A DNA stretch of 64,000 nucleotides from Obesumbacterium proteus (GTDB lineage Bacteria > Pseudomonadota > Gammaproteobacteria > Enterobacterales > Enterobacteriaceae), in NCBI RefSeq assembly GCF_001586165.1, contig NZ_CP014608.1, positions 4,836,001 to 4,900,000 on the forward strand, in the 5' to 3' direction. The notes beneath the pieces were generated by a model, which worked only from the letters and a program-made list of their open reading frames with translations, had not been told where the DNA came from and did not search any database. The stretch's first letter is position 1. Every line of letters begins with the position of its first letter. A program made the position numbers and the translations under genes. Shown here in pieces: positions 43,272 through 52,810 of the stretch.

Positions 43272-44225
43272 TTACTCTTCAGGAACGCGCTCTTCTACTA
43301 CTAGGCGACGTGGTGCCAAGCGTCCTTGGTCATCCACTTCGCCAACGCCGATAAATCGACGTTTCTCACCCACATTGATGCGCACCATACCTTCAGCAGG
43401 CAAACCTTGCACCTGCACCGGCTGTCCTTGAAGAACATAGGCGGCAACCACATCGGTTAGATTGATTTCCGGCAAATGAGATGCAGCGGTATCCATCGGC
43501 AGCAGCAGCGGATCGAGAACCGTTCTAGGTTCAACGCCAGCCTCTTCGGCAGCGGCAACCATTTGCTGCAATTGCTCCAGAGAAACCATGCGCTCCGACG
43601 GATAATTAGAAACCTGCACACGACGTAAATAGATGACGTGTGCACCACAGCCTAAAACCTCACCCAAATCATCAATGATGGTTCGGATGTAAGTACCTTT
43701 CGAGCAGTGGATTTCTAACTCTAACTCATCGCCTTCCCAGCGGATAAACTGCAGTTCATACACCGTAATGTCACGAGCTTCGCGTGGTACATCAATGCCC
43801 TGACGCGCATACTCATACAGCGGCTTACCTTGGTGTTTAAGCGCAGAGTACATCGATGGGATTTGTTGGCTATCACCACGGAACTGCTCCAGCGCCGCAT
43901 CCAGTTGTTCCTGAGTAAATTCCACAGGACGTTCCTGAACCACTTCGCCATCGGCATCCGAGGTATTCGTTCTTTGCCCTAAACGCGCAATCACGCGATA
44001 GCGTTTATCGGCATCCAGCAAGAACTGAGAAAATTTGGTCGACTCGCCTAAGCAAATAGGCAACATACCGGTTGCTAAAGGATCTAGCGCTCCGGTATGG
44101 CCTGCTTTATTGGCGTTATAGATGCGTTTTACTTTCTGCAAAACGTCATTTGAGGATAGACCTTGGTGTTTGTCTAATAACAGAACGCCGTTAATATCAC
44201 GGCCGCGACGGCGAGGTCGTGACAT
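43272..44225 (-). CDS. truB: tRNA pseudouridine-55 synthase TruB
   Basis: Modifies U55 in the T-loop of nearly all tRNAs; 317 residues. The catalytic aspartate is in AGHTGALDPLATGMLPICLGE near residue 48. GTYIRTIIDDLGEVLGCGAHVIYLRR and a C-terminal PUA-like domain follow. The ATG overlaps the rbfA stop (TAATG), so translation is coupled. Confidence 0.97.
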   Translation of the reverse strand: MSRPRRRGRDINGVLLLDKHQGLSSNDVLQKVKRIYNANKAGHTGALDPLATGMLPICLGESTKFSQFLLDADKRYRVIARLGQRTNTSDADGEVVQERPVEFTQEQLDAALEQFRGDSQQIPSMYSALKHQGKPLYEYARQGIDVPREARDITVYELQFIRWEGDELELEIHCSKGTYIRTIIDDLGEVLGCGAHVIYLRRVQVSNYPSERMVSLEQLQQMVAAAEEAGVEPRTVLDPLLLPMDTAASHLPEINLTDVVAAYVLQGQPVQVQGLPAEGMVRINVGEKRRFIGVGEVDDQGRLAPRRLVVEERVPEE

Positions 44226-44635
44226 TATTCCTCCTCAGTGTTACCTGAAGTATCACCTGACGCTGAGCGACGCTCTTCGTCATTTTTCACAACGCTGGTC
44301 ACCAGATTAGACATACGCATACCTTCAACCAGAGAGTTGTCGTATGCGAAAGTCAGTTCAGGTACAACACGCAAACGCATTGCTTTACCAATCAACATGC
44401 GGATAAAGCCAGAAGCTTCATGCAACGCTTTAAGACCCACTCGCACCGCGTTTGGATCGCTATCATTCAAGAAAGTGACAAACACTTTGGCATAAGCCAG
44501 ATCGCGGGATACTTCAACGCCAGATACCGTCACCATACCGATGCGTGGATCTTTAACTTCACGTTGCAAAATGATCGCAATCTCTTTCTGCATCTCTTGA
44601 GATACACGCTGAGTACGGCTGAATTCTTTTGCCAT
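44225..44635 (-). CDS. rbfA: Ribosome-binding factor A
   Basis: KH-like 30S maturation and cold-shock factor that binds near helix 1 of 16S rRNA; 136 residues. RVSQEMQKEIAIILQREVKDPRIGMVTVSGVEVSRDLAYAKVFVTFL and RLVPEL-like RVVPELTFAYDNSLVEGMRM are characteristic. A GGGAGGA ribosome site precedes the ATG. It lies between infB and truB in the rimP-nusA-infB operon. Confidence 0.97.
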   Translation of the reverse strand: MAKEFSRTQRVSQEMQKEIAIILQREVKDPRIGMVTVSGVEVSRDLAYAKVFVTFLNDSDPNAVRVGLKALHEASGFIRMLIGKAMRLRVVPELTFAYDNSLVEGMRMSNLVTSVVKNDEERRSASGDTSGNTEEE

Positions 44636-44707
44636 TTTGGATTCCTCCCAGACGAATTGGGGGGCATTAAGCCCCCCAAAGATATTATAAGCTGAGCGCT
44701 TACCTAA

Positions 44708-47410
44708 TTACTCAATGGTACGCTTAACTTCGATGATTTCGAATACTTCGATCATATCGCCAGTGCGAACGTCGTTGTAGTTCTTAACACCGATACCACA
44801 TTCCATGCCGTTACGAACTTCGTTAACGTCATCTTTGAAGCGGCGCAGAGATTCCAGCTCGCCTTCATAGATAACCACGTTGTCACGCAGAACGCGGATT
44901 GGGTTGTGACGTTTAACGACACCTTCAGTAACCATACAGCCTGCGATAGCACCGAATTTAGGTGATTTGAACACGTCACGAACTTCGGCCAAGCCGATGA
45001 TTTCTTGACGATATTCAGGCGCCAACATACCGCTCATCGCCTGCTTAACTTCGTCAATCAGGTTATAGATGACGGAGTAGTAACGCAGATCCAAGCTTTC
45101 AGTTTCAATCACGCGACGCGCAGAAGCATCGGCACGGACGTTGAAGCCAAGGATGATAGCGTTAGAGGCAGCGGCCAGAGTCGCGTCAGTTTCAGTGATG
45201 CCGCCCACGCCGGAGCCAACAATTTTCACTTTCACTTCATCGGTAGACAGGCCTAACAATGCATCGGAAATCGCTTCGCAAGAACCCTGTACGTCAGATT
45301 TCAGTACGATGTTCAGTTCAGAAACTTCGCCTTCGCTCATGTTCGCAAACATGTTTTCCAGTTTAGATTTCTGCTGACGAGCCAGTTTAACTTCGCGGAA
45401 TTTACCCTGACGATACAGAGCAACTTCACGCGCTTTTTTCTCGTCACGAACAACGGTCGCTTCGTCACCGGCAGCAGGAACGCTGGACAGACCCAGAATT
45501 TCTACAGGGATAGAAGGACCCGCAGAGGTCACTTCGCGGCCCATTTCGTCGCGCATCGCACGCACACGGCCATACTCGAAGCCACACAGAACGATATCGC
45601 CTTTGTTCAGCGTGCCTTCTTGAACCAGAACAGTTGCAACCGGACCGCGACCTTTATCCAGGAAGGATTCGATAACAACGCCGCTCGCCATACCGCTGCG
45701 AACTGCTTTCAATTCCAGAACTTCTGCCTGCAACAGGATAGCGTCCAGCAGATCATCAATACCGGTACCCGCTTTAGCAGATACAGGGATGAACTGAGAC
45801 TCGCCGCCCCACTCTTCTGGCATTACGCCGTACTGGGACAGTTCGTTTTTAACGCGATCCATATCAGCTTCAGGCTTATCGATTTTGTTCACAGCAACAA
45901 CAACCGGCACTTTTGCCGCTTTAGCATGCTGGATTGCTTCGATAGTCTGTGGCATCACGCCATCGTCGGCAGCAACAACCAGAACCACGATGTCTGTAGC
46001 CTGAGCACCACGAGCACGCATAGAAGTAAATGCGTCGTGACCTGGGGTGTCCAGGAAGGTGATCATACCGTTGCCGGTTTCTACGTGGTAAGCACCGATG
46101 TGCTGAGTGATACCACCTGCTTCGCCCGATGCCACTTTCGTGGAGCGGATGTAGTCCAGCAGGGAAGTTTTACCGTGGTCAACGTGGCCCATGATGGTTA
46201 CAACTGGAGCACGTGGCTCAGCGGCTGCACCGGTATCACGGTCGCTCATTACTGCTTCTTCCAGCTCGTTTTCACGACGCAGGATAACTTTATGGCCCAT
46301 TTCTTCAGCAACCATCTGAGCAGTTTCCTGATCGATGACCTGATTAATAGTAGCCATAGCGCCCATCTTCATCATTGCTTTGATGACTTGGGAGCCTTTA
46401 ACAGCCATTTTGTTAGCCAGTTCTGCAACGGTAATGGTTTCGCCAATGATGACGTCACGGTTAACCGCTTGAGCAGGCTTGTTGAAGCCTTGCTGCAGAG
46501 TGCTTGGTTTACGTTTGCCTTTACCACCACGGGTCTGAGCACGCGCTTCTTCACGATCGGCTTTAGATTCAGACAGTTTATTGCCTTTCTTCTGCTTAGT
46601 CGCTTTGGTTGCGGTACGTGCACGAGCGCGACCAGCTTCAACCTGACGGTCGTTTTCATCTTCTGCTTCACGAGCATGATGAGAAGTGGTTACGTGGTAG
46701 TCAGAAGTATCTTCTGCGGTCTCTGCTTCTGGCGCTTTGCCTTCGTTAGCTTCAGCCATTTTGCGAGCTTCTTCAGAAACACGCTTAGCGTCTTCTTCAA
46801 GCTTACGCAGTGCTTCTTCTTCGGCTTTGCGTTTCAGTGCAGCAGCTTCGGCTTCACGGCGCGCTTTCTCAGCATGCGCAGCTTTGGTTTTTTCGTCGGT
46901 ATTTTGATTCGTCACTTTTTCACTTTCCGCTGCGCCACGCTTAGCTTTATCAGCGGCCTCACGTTTGGCTTGCTCTTCCAGGTTACGTTTCGCCTGATCT
47001 TCAGCAATACGCTTCGCTTTTTCTTCTGCTTCACGTTTTGCTTTCTCTTCAGTCTCACGACGAGCCTGCTCTTCCGCTTCACGCTGTGCCTGTGCTTCTG
47101 CTTCAGCCTGTTCAGCTGCCGCATCGCCTTTTACATAAGTGCGCTTTTTGCGGACCTCAATTTGCACGGCTTTGCTTTTTCCGCCAGTGCTTGGAACATT
47201 CAATGTGCTGCGTGTTTTACGCTGCAGCGTCAGTTTACCTGATGCGCTGCCATGCTCACGATTTAAATGAGCTAATAATGTTTCTCTTTCCTGTGGGCTC
47301 ACAGAATCATTTTCTGACTTATTAATCCCTGCATCAGCTAACTGCTGTACCAGGCGATCAACGGAAGTCTGTATCTCTGCTGCCAGTGATTTTACGGTTA
47401 CTTCTGTCAT
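44708..47410 (-). CDS. infB: Translation initiation factor IF-2
   Basis: GTPase that places fMet-tRNA on the 30S subunit and promotes subunit joining; 900 residues against 890 in E. coli. IF2N domain at the start, then a long charged Ala/Glu/Lys/Arg repeat region (about 100-230) and a second IF2N (about 325-375). The G domain has GHVDHGKTS near 408, DTPGHDAF and NKID, followed by domains II to IV. The charged repeat is the usual variable part of the protein. Follows nusA after 24 bp. The plus strand shows a long accidental frame across this region. Confidence 0.98.
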   Translation of the reverse strand: MTEVTVKSLAAEIQTSVDRLVQQLADAGINKSENDSVSPQERETLLAHLNREHGSASGKLTLQRKTRSTLNVPSTGGKSKAVQIEVRKKRTYVKGDAAAEQAEAEAQAQREAEEQARRETEEKAKREAEEKAKRIAEDQAKRNLEEQAKREAADKAKRGAAESEKVTNQNTDEKTKAAHAEKARREAEAAALKRKAEEEALRKLEEDAKRVSEEARKMAEANEGKAPEAETAEDTSDYHVTTSHHAREAEDENDRQVEAGRARARTATKATKQKKGNKLSESKADREEARAQTRGGKGKRKPSTLQQGFNKPAQAVNRDVIIGETITVAELANKMAVKGSQVIKAMMKMGAMATINQVIDQETAQMVAEEMGHKVILRRENELEEAVMSDRDTGAAAEPRAPVVTIMGHVDHGKTSLLDYIRSTKVASGEAGGITQHIGAYHVETGNGMITFLDTPGHDAFTSMRARGAQATDIVVLVVAADDGVMPQTIEAIQHAKAAKVPVVVAVNKIDKPEADMDRVKNELSQYGVMPEEWGGESQFIPVSAKAGTGIDDLLDAILLQAEVLELKAVRSGMASGVVIESFLDKGRGPVATVLVQEGTLNKGDIVLCGFEYGRVRAMRDEMGREVTSAGPSIPVEILGLSSVPAAGDEATVVRDEKKAREVALYRQGKFREVKLARQQKSKLENMFANMSEGEVSELNIVLKSDVQGSCEAISDALLGLSTDEVKVKIVGSGVGGITETDATLAAASNAIILGFNVRADASARRVIETESLDLRYYSVIYNLIDEVKQAMSGMLAPEYRQEIIGLAEVRDVFKSPKFGAIAGCMVTEGVVKRHNPIRVLRDNVVIYEGELESLRRFKDDVNEVRNGMECGIGVKNYNDVRTGDMIEVFEIIEVKRTIE

Positions 47411-47434
47411 GCTGTTCCTTCCCGCTACAGTTCA

Positions 47435-48922
47435 TTATTCACTATCGCCAAACCAGCAAATATTACGTGCGGCCATAATCAGCTCGCCGGCCTTTTCACT
47501 ATTCAGGCCTTCAATATCTGCCAGATCGTCGATGCCCTGCTCGGCAAGATCTTCCAGCGTACAAACCCCACGAGCGGCCATTTTAAAGGCGATACCACGG
47601 TCTAAACCTTCCAGACCCAACAGGTCGTCGGCTGGCTTTTGGTCACCCAGGCTTTCTTCCTGAGCCAAAGCCAGAGTGGTTAACGCATTTTTTGCGCGCT
47701 CGCGCAAAGCGTCTACCGTATCTTCATCCAGACCGTCAATGGCCAGCAGTTCCTGTTCAGGAACGTAAGCCAGTTCTTCCAGAGTAGAGAAGCCTTCTTC
47801 AACCAATAGAGTTGCGAAGTCTTCATCAATATCGAGATATTTGGTGAATGTATCGATAGCTGCGTGAGCTTCGGCCTGATGTTTAGCCTGAAGATCATCA
47901 ACGGTCATTACGTTCAGTTCCCAGCCGCTCAGTTGAGCTGCCAGACGAACGTTTTGGCCATTACGCCCAATTGCCTGAGCCAGATTGCTTGCTTCAACCG
48001 CGATGTCCATTGTGTGTTTATCTTCATCCACAACAATAGAAGCCACGTCGGCTGGCGCCATAGCATTGATAACGAACTGTGCTGGATTGTCATCCCACAA
48101 TACGATGTCGATACGTTCGCCACCCAGTTCGCTAGAAACGGCCTGAACACGCGCACCGCGCATACCCACACACGCCCCTACCGGGTCAATACGTTTATCG
48201 TTGGTTTTCACCGCGATTTTCGCACGGGAACCCGGATCGCGGGCTGCGGCTTTAATCTCGATGACTTCTTCGCCGATTTCCGGCACTTCAATGCGGAACA
48301 GCTCGATCAGCATTTCTGGACGTGAACGGCTCACAAACAGCTGAGCGCCACGTGCTTCTGGACGCACGTCATACAGCACACCGCGGATACGGTCGCCTGG
48401 ACGGAAGTTTTCACGCGGAAGCATGTCTTCGCGGCCAATAACGGCTTCGGCATTGCTGCCCAGATCTAATGAGATGTTGTCGCGATTTACTTTTTTAACC
48501 ACGCCGGTGACGATCTCACCTTGGTGTTGACGGAATGCATCAACCACCATCGCGCGTTCAGCTTCACGTACTTTTTGTACGATAACCTGTTTTGCGGTTT
48601 GAGTCGTGATACGGTCGAAGGTTACAGATTCGATCTGATCTTCTACATACTCACCCAACTGTAAAGCTGGATCTTCAAACTGAGCCGCATCAAGAGTAAT
48701 TTCGCGGGTTGGTTGAGTAACTTCATCAACGATAACCCAGCGACGGAAAGTATCGAAATCGCCAGTTTTGCGATCGATGCAAACACGAACGTCGATTTCT
48801 TGTTCGTATTTTTTCTTGGTGGCAGTCGCCAGTGCAGTTTCCAGTGCTTCAAAAATTTTTTCGCGAGGAAGCGATTTTTCGTTGGAAACTGCCTCAACAA
48901 CAGCCAGAATTTCTTTGTTCAT
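47435..48922 (-). CDS. nusA: Transcription termination/antitermination factor NusA
   Basis: RNA-polymerase-binding factor controlling pausing, termination and antitermination; 495 residues, exactly the E. coli length. An N-terminal polymerase-binding domain, an S1 domain (GEIVTGVVKKVNRDNISLDLGSNAEAVI), two KH domains (VGACVGMRGARVQAVSSELGGERIDIVLW; AIGRNGQNVRLAAQLSGWEL) and two C-terminal acidic repeats (FATLLVEEGFSTLEELAYVP; GIAFKMAARGVCTLEDLAEQ) are in order. ATG 48922 was chosen over an upstream GTG. Confidence 0.98.
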   Translation of the reverse strand: MNKEILAVVEAVSNEKSLPREKIFEALETALATATKKKYEQEIDVRVCIDRKTGDFDTFRRWVIVDEVTQPTREITLDAAQFEDPALQLGEYVEDQIESVTFDRITTQTAKQVIVQKVREAERAMVVDAFRQHQGEIVTGVVKKVNRDNISLDLGSNAEAVIGREDMLPRENFRPGDRIRGVLYDVRPEARGAQLFVSRSRPEMLIELFRIEVPEIGEEVIEIKAAARDPGSRAKIAVKTNDKRIDPVGACVGMRGARVQAVSSELGGERIDIVLWDDNPAQFVINAMAPADVASIVVDEDKHTMDIAVEASNLAQAIGRNGQNVRLAAQLSGWELNVMTVDDLQAKHQAEAHAAIDTFTKYLDIDEDFATLLVEEGFSTLEELAYVPEQELLAIDGLDEDTVDALRERAKNALTTLALAQEESLGDQKPADDLLGLEGLDRGIAFKMAARGVCTLEDLAEQGIDDLADIEGLNSEKAGELIMAARNICWFGDSE

Positions 48923-48943
48923 CCTAGTGGCCTCATCCAAACT

Positions 48944-49396
48944 TTAAAAGTGGGGTACCAGGTTCGCTTTCTGGATGTTGCTCAGCGCGAACACTTCGTC
49001 TTTTCCATCTACAGTAACCGTGATCATCTCGCCTTCGACAGCTTTAATAATACCCTGCCATTTGCGACGATTCTGCACCGCCATACGCAATACCAAAGAA
49101 ACTTCTTCGCCCATAAAACGGACGTAGTGTTCAGCGGTAAACATCGGACGATCAAGGCCAGGAGATGAAACTTCCAGGTTATATGCAACCGTAATTGGAT
49201 CTTCGACGTCAAGAACGGCACTGACCTGGTGGCTGACATCAGCACAATCATCAACATTGATCCCTTCGTCACTATCAATATAGATGCGTAGCGTTGAATG
49301 GTGACTGCGGATGAACTCAATACCAACCAATTCGAAGCCTAATGCCTCAACCGGCGCCGAAATCATCTCTGTCAATTTTTGCTCTAATGTGGACAA
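48944..49396 (-). CDS. rimP: Ribosome maturation factor RimP
   Basis: 30S assembly factor; 150 residues when started at TTG 49396, giving STLEQKLTEMISAPVEALGFELVGIEF as in E. coli. A GGGGGTG purine tract lies upstream. Conserved: INVDDCADVSHQVSAVLDVEDPITVAYNLEVSSPGLDRPMF and NIQKANLVPHF. First protein gene of the rimP-nusA-infB operon, preceded by two terminators and the initiator tRNA gene. The frame extends a few codons to 49408. Confidence 0.95.
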   Translation of the reverse strand: MSTLEQKLTEMISAPVEALGFELVGIEFIRSHHSTLRIYIDSDEGINVDDCADVSHQVSAVLDVEDPITVAYNLEVSSPGLDRPMFTAEHYVRFMGEEVSLVLRMAVQNRRKWQGIIKAVEGEMITVTVDGKDEVFALSNIQKANLVPHF

Positions 49397-49412
49397 GCCC
49401 ACCCCCAAGACA

Positions 49413-49434
49413 TAAAAAAAGGGCTAAATAGCCC
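49413..49434 (-). terminator. Terminator upstream of rimP, proximal
   Basis: On the minus strand GGGCTA pairs with TAGCCC over two bases, followed by seven T residues. It would stop RNAs coming from the initiator tRNA gene before rimP, or leak in a regulated way. Confidence 0.8.
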
Positions 49435-49455
49435 AGTGATTCTGTTGTCAGATAA

Positions 49456-49480
49456 CAAAAAACCCCGAAAAATCGGGGCT
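49456..49480 (-). terminator. Terminator upstream of rimP, distal
   Basis: On the minus strand GCCCCGA pairs with TCGGGGT over a T-rich loop, followed by six T residues. It is the first of two tandem terminators between the initiator tRNA gene and rimP. Confidence 0.85.
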
Positions 49481-49611
49481 TTATGCAACTGGACCCCATA
49501 TACTGCCGAACGAATTCAGTGCCGCTTTCTGACAATATTTTTTTCAAAACACCCGTTTGAGTCGTTGGCTGAACGTAAACAGTATATTTGAAAAAAGATA
49601 CTTTAGGAAAG

Positions 49612-49688
<77 letters not shown>

Positions 49689-49744
49689 TCCGAATCGTGG
49701 CGAATACTACTCTAATAACGTTGAAAAAACAAGTTATCAAGGAT

Positions 49745-49831
49745 TGGTACCGAGGACGGGACTTGAACCCGTAAGCCCTATTGGGCACTACCACCTCAAG
49801 GTAGCGTGTCTACCAATTCCACCACCTCGGC
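49745..49831 (-). tRNA. leuU: tRNA-Leu (GAG)
   Basis: 87-nt class II tRNA with a long variable arm and encoded CCA. The anticodon loop in CTACC-TTGAGGT-GGTAG shows GAG. As in E. coli it lies downstream of secG; here it is followed directly by the initiator tRNA gene instead of argG. Confidence 0.97.
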
Positions 49832-49957
49832 ATTACGAAAGTGATAAGCCGTATTCAAAACTTATCACCTTTTACTTCAGTTTCTAAAAGATAGCTTTTA
49901 AAAACTTTACTGCTGAATTCTGTACTTCTTGGTTACTGCGGCTTCGAGCTAGTGCGA

Positions 49958-50293
49958 TTAGTGAGGAATATCGCTACTTGGGGTTACCGGAGCTGCTGGT
50001 GCAGCAGGCTGCTCAGTTTTCACTGGCGCACCCAGATTTTCCCACTCACTGCCTTTCTTGCCTTGCTGACCGCTCAGGTTACCCAGAACCAGACTCAGTA
50101 CGAAGAACAACGTCGCTAGGACAGCTGTTGTACGGGTCATGAAGTTACCAGAGCCGTTGGAACCGAACAAAGTTGCAGATGCGCCAGCGCCGAATGAAGC
50201 GCCCATATCAGCACCTTTACCTTGCTGCAGCATAACCATGGCAACTAAGCCAATTGATACCAGCAGGAAAATTACTAAAAGAGCTTCATACAT
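49958..50293 (-). CDS. secG: Preprotein translocase subunit SecG
   Basis: Small inner-membrane subunit of the SecYEG channel; 111 residues. Two membrane segments (EALLVIFLLVSIGLVAMVMLQ and FMTRTTAVLATLFFVLSLVLG) flank the conserved GKGADMGASFGAGASATLFGSNGSGNF loop. The C-terminal tail is Ala/Pro-rich. Its transcript probably continues into the tRNA genes. Confidence 0.97.
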   Translation of the reverse strand: MYEALLVIFLLVSIGLVAMVMLQQGKGADMGASFGAGASATLFGSNGSGNFMTRTTAVLATLFFVLSLVLGNLSGQQGKKGSEWENLGAPVKTEQPAAPAAPVTPSSDIPH

Positions 50294-50516
50294 AGTCGTA
50301 CCTGTTTCCTTGCGGGATTTCCGCAGCCAAAAGCTTCAACCATTAAAGCAGACGAAAATAAGTCTACTGAAGCGGGTGTGAATACTACCCAATGCCGCCA
50401 AGGCGTGCAAGAGCAATTTATGATGTGTGGTGCGATTGCAGAAAAAACCAGCAAAACATCAAGATTCACTGGTTTTTCATCACATAACTACACTGACAAA
50501 ATTGCTCGGCAGTTAG

Positions 50517-51854
50517 TTAGCCTGCTGCTTTCACGGCGTCAGCGATGCGGTTCGCCATTTCTGTCACTTGCGCATCATCTTCACCTTCCACCATCACGCG
50601 AATCAACGGTTCGGTACCTGATTTACGTAACAAGACGCGGCCACGGCCATTAAGCTGAGCCTCAACTTCTGCCGTCACCGCTTTTACGCTTTCTGTTTGC
50701 AGTGGATCATGATTGCCCGCAAAGCGCACGTTGACCAGAACCTGTGGCAATAGCTTCATGCCGCTGCACAGATCGTGCAAAGTCATGTGGTTACGCACGA
50801 TAGCAGCCAACACTTGCAGACCCGCCACAATACCGTCACCGGTGGTTGTTTTGTCGAGGATAATCACATGGCCTGAGTTTTCAGCGCCTAAACGCCAGCC
50901 TTTAGCGGCCATCATTTCCAGCACATAACGGTCACCGACTTTCGCACGTGCAAATGGAATACCCAGCTGCTTCAGTGCCAGTTCTAAGCCCATATTGCTC
51001 ATCAGCGTGCCTACTGCACCGCCGCGCAGGTTGCCCTGACGCAGATTTTCACGCGCGGTAAGATAAAGGATCTGGTCACCGTCAACTTTATTGCCTAAAT
51101 GGTCAACCATCATGACGCGGTCACCATCGCCATCAAATGCCAAACCAACATCCGCTTTCTCGGCTAAAACACGAGCCTGAAGCTGACGGACATCCGTTGC
51201 GCCACACTCTTTGTTGATGTTCATACCATCAGGCTCACAGCCGATGGTAATCACCGTTGCACCGAGCTCACGCAGCACGCTAGGCGCGATGTGGTAAGTT
51301 GCACCGTTGGCACAATCGACAACAATTTTAAGCCCGCTCAGGCTTAATTCCGTTGGGAAAGTACTCTTACAGAATTCGATATAGCGGCCCGCAGCATCTA
51401 CGATGCGGTTCGCTTTACCCAGCTCAGCCGACTCTACGCAGGTCAATGGTTTTTCCATTTCGGCTTCAATCGCTTCTTCAACCTCATCGGGCAGTTTAGT
51501 ACCGTCGATGGAGAAGAATTTAATCCCATTATCGTAATAAGGGTTATGCGACGCGGAGATAACAATACCGGCTTCAGCGCGGAAAGTGCGCGTGAGATAA
51601 GCGACAGCTGGCGTTGGCATTGGCCCTGTGAAAGAAGCCGATAGCCCCGCCGCAGCCAAGCCTGCTTCTAAAGCAGACTCCAGCATATAACCAGAAATAC
51701 GGGTATCTTTACCGATGATGATTTTACGCGAACCGTGACGCGCCAAAACCTTACCCGCAGCCCAGCCGAGCTTTAACACAAAATCAGGAGTAATCGGGCA
51801 GTCACCCACTTTTCCGCGAATCCCGTCCGTACCAAAATATTTGCGCTCGCTCAT
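50517..51854 (-). CDS. glmM: Phosphoglucosamine mutase GlmM
   Basis: Converts glucosamine-6-phosphate to glucosamine-1-phosphate for peptidoglycan and lipopolysaccharide precursors; 445 residues. The phosphoserine loop is VISASHNPYYDNGIKFF with Ser near 102. The metal loop is AFDGDGDRVMMVD, sugar binding is in GGENSGH-like GAENSGHVI, and phosphate binding in RKSGTEPLIRVMVE. Starts 6 bp after folP. Confidence 0.97.
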   Translation of the reverse strand: MSERKYFGTDGIRGKVGDCPITPDFVLKLGWAAGKVLARHGSRKIIIGKDTRISGYMLESALEAGLAAAGLSASFTGPMPTPAVAYLTRTFRAEAGIVISASHNPYYDNGIKFFSIDGTKLPDEVEEAIEAEMEKPLTCVESAELGKANRIVDAAGRYIEFCKSTFPTELSLSGLKIVVDCANGATYHIAPSVLRELGATVITIGCEPDGMNINKECGATDVRQLQARVLAEKADVGLAFDGDGDRVMMVDHLGNKVDGDQILYLTARENLRQGNLRGGAVGTLMSNMGLELALKQLGIPFARAKVGDRYVLEMMAAKGWRLGAENSGHVIILDKTTTGDGIVAGLQVLAAIVRNHMTLHDLCSGMKLLPQVLVNVRFAGNHDPLQTESVKAVTAEVEAQLNGRGRVLLRKSGTEPLIRVMVEGEDDAQVTEMANRIADAVKAAG

Positions 51855-51860
51855 AAATCT

Positions 51861-52694
51861 TTATCCCTTCGCTGAAAGTGTAGCTTCGACGACACGCATC
51901 GCCTCAACTGTCTCTTTAACATCATGAACCCGAATAATATGGGCTCCTTGCATTGCGGCAATCACTGCACATGCCACACTTCCCGTCACGCGTTGTGTCG
52001 GACCAACTTTCAGAAGCTGACCAATCATTGATTTACGAGACATACCGACCAGAAGCGGTAGACCAAAATGATGGAAATGCGCTAGGTGAGCCAGAAGTTG
52101 GTAATTATGCTCCAGATTCTTGCCAAAACCAAAACCGGGATCAATCAATAAGCGGCTTTTATCGATGCCAGCCGCGGTGCATCGTTCAATTTGTGATGTC
52201 AGATAGCTATCTACCTCGGCAACCACGTCGGTATACACAGGTTTGTGCTGCATGGTTTTTGGATCGCCCTGCATATGCATCAAGCATACCGGCAAACCCG
52301 ATTGTGCTGCCGCTTCTAACGCGCCGGGCTCACTCAGAGAACGAATATCATTGATCAACGTTGCACCCGCCTGAGCGCTAGCGGTAATCACTTCAGCTTT
52401 AGACGTATCCACCGAAATCCAAACGTCGAAATAGCGAGCAATCAGCTCAACGATAGGTACCACGCGTTCAAGTTCTTCTTCGGTGCTCACTTCTGCGGCA
52501 CCGGGGCGAGTCGATTCACCGCCAACGTCAATGATGGTTGCCCCTGCGCTGATCATCGCTTCTGCATGGCGTAAAGCGGCATCCAATCCATTATGTTTAC
52601 CGCCGTCGGAAAATGAATCCGGCGTGACATTCAGAATCCCCATCACTTGAGGATAAGTCAGGTCCAGAGTTAACCCTTGCGCTTTCAGCTGCAT
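51861..52694 (-). CDS. folP: Dihydropteroate synthase FolP
   Basis: Folate-pathway enzyme condensing pterin pyrophosphate with p-aminobenzoate, the target of sulfonamides; 277 residues. MGILNVTPDSFSDGGKHN, IDVGGESTRPGAAEVSTEEELERV, LINDIRSLSEPGAL and LLVGMSRKSMIGQLL are intact, including the usual sulfonamide-contact loops with no visible insertion. ATG 52694 follows GGAGAC. Upstream frame to 52760 crosses the ftsH terminator and was rejected. Confidence 0.97.
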   Translation of the reverse strand: MQLKAQGLTLDLTYPQVMGILNVTPDSFSDGGKHNGLDAALRHAEAMISAGATIIDVGGESTRPGAAEVSTEEELERVVPIVELIARYFDVWISVDTSKAEVITASAQAGATLINDIRSLSEPGALEAAAQSGLPVCLMHMQGDPKTMQHKPVYTDVVAEVDSYLTSQIERCTAAGIDKSRLLIDPGFGFGKNLEHNYQLLAHLAHFHHFGLPLLVGMSRKSMIGQLLKVGPTQRVTGSVACAVIAAMQGAHIIRVHDVKETVEAMRVVEATLSAKG

Positions 52695-52740
52695 GCAGTC
52701 TCCATATATCATTTTTATTGTTGAGGTGGGTATTTGAACG

Positions 52741-52769
52741 CAAAAAAAAACCCCGAGCAAGTCGGGGTT
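52741..52769 (-). terminator. Intrinsic terminator after ftsH
   Basis: On the minus strand AAACCCCGA pairs with TCGGGGTTT over a short loop, followed by a run of T residues (nine counting the stem end). It separates ftsH from folP-glmM. Confidence 0.92.
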
Positions 52770-52810
52770 TGTCTGTCAGCACACGATATTGGCTACATCA
52801 GCCAGCGCGA

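Noticed and set aside
45620..47242. 540-codon open frame on the plus strand
   Set aside because: It is exactly antisense to infB. Its Phe/Ser/Cys-rich product is the mirror of the charged Ala/Glu/Lys repeat, with no recognisable motif.
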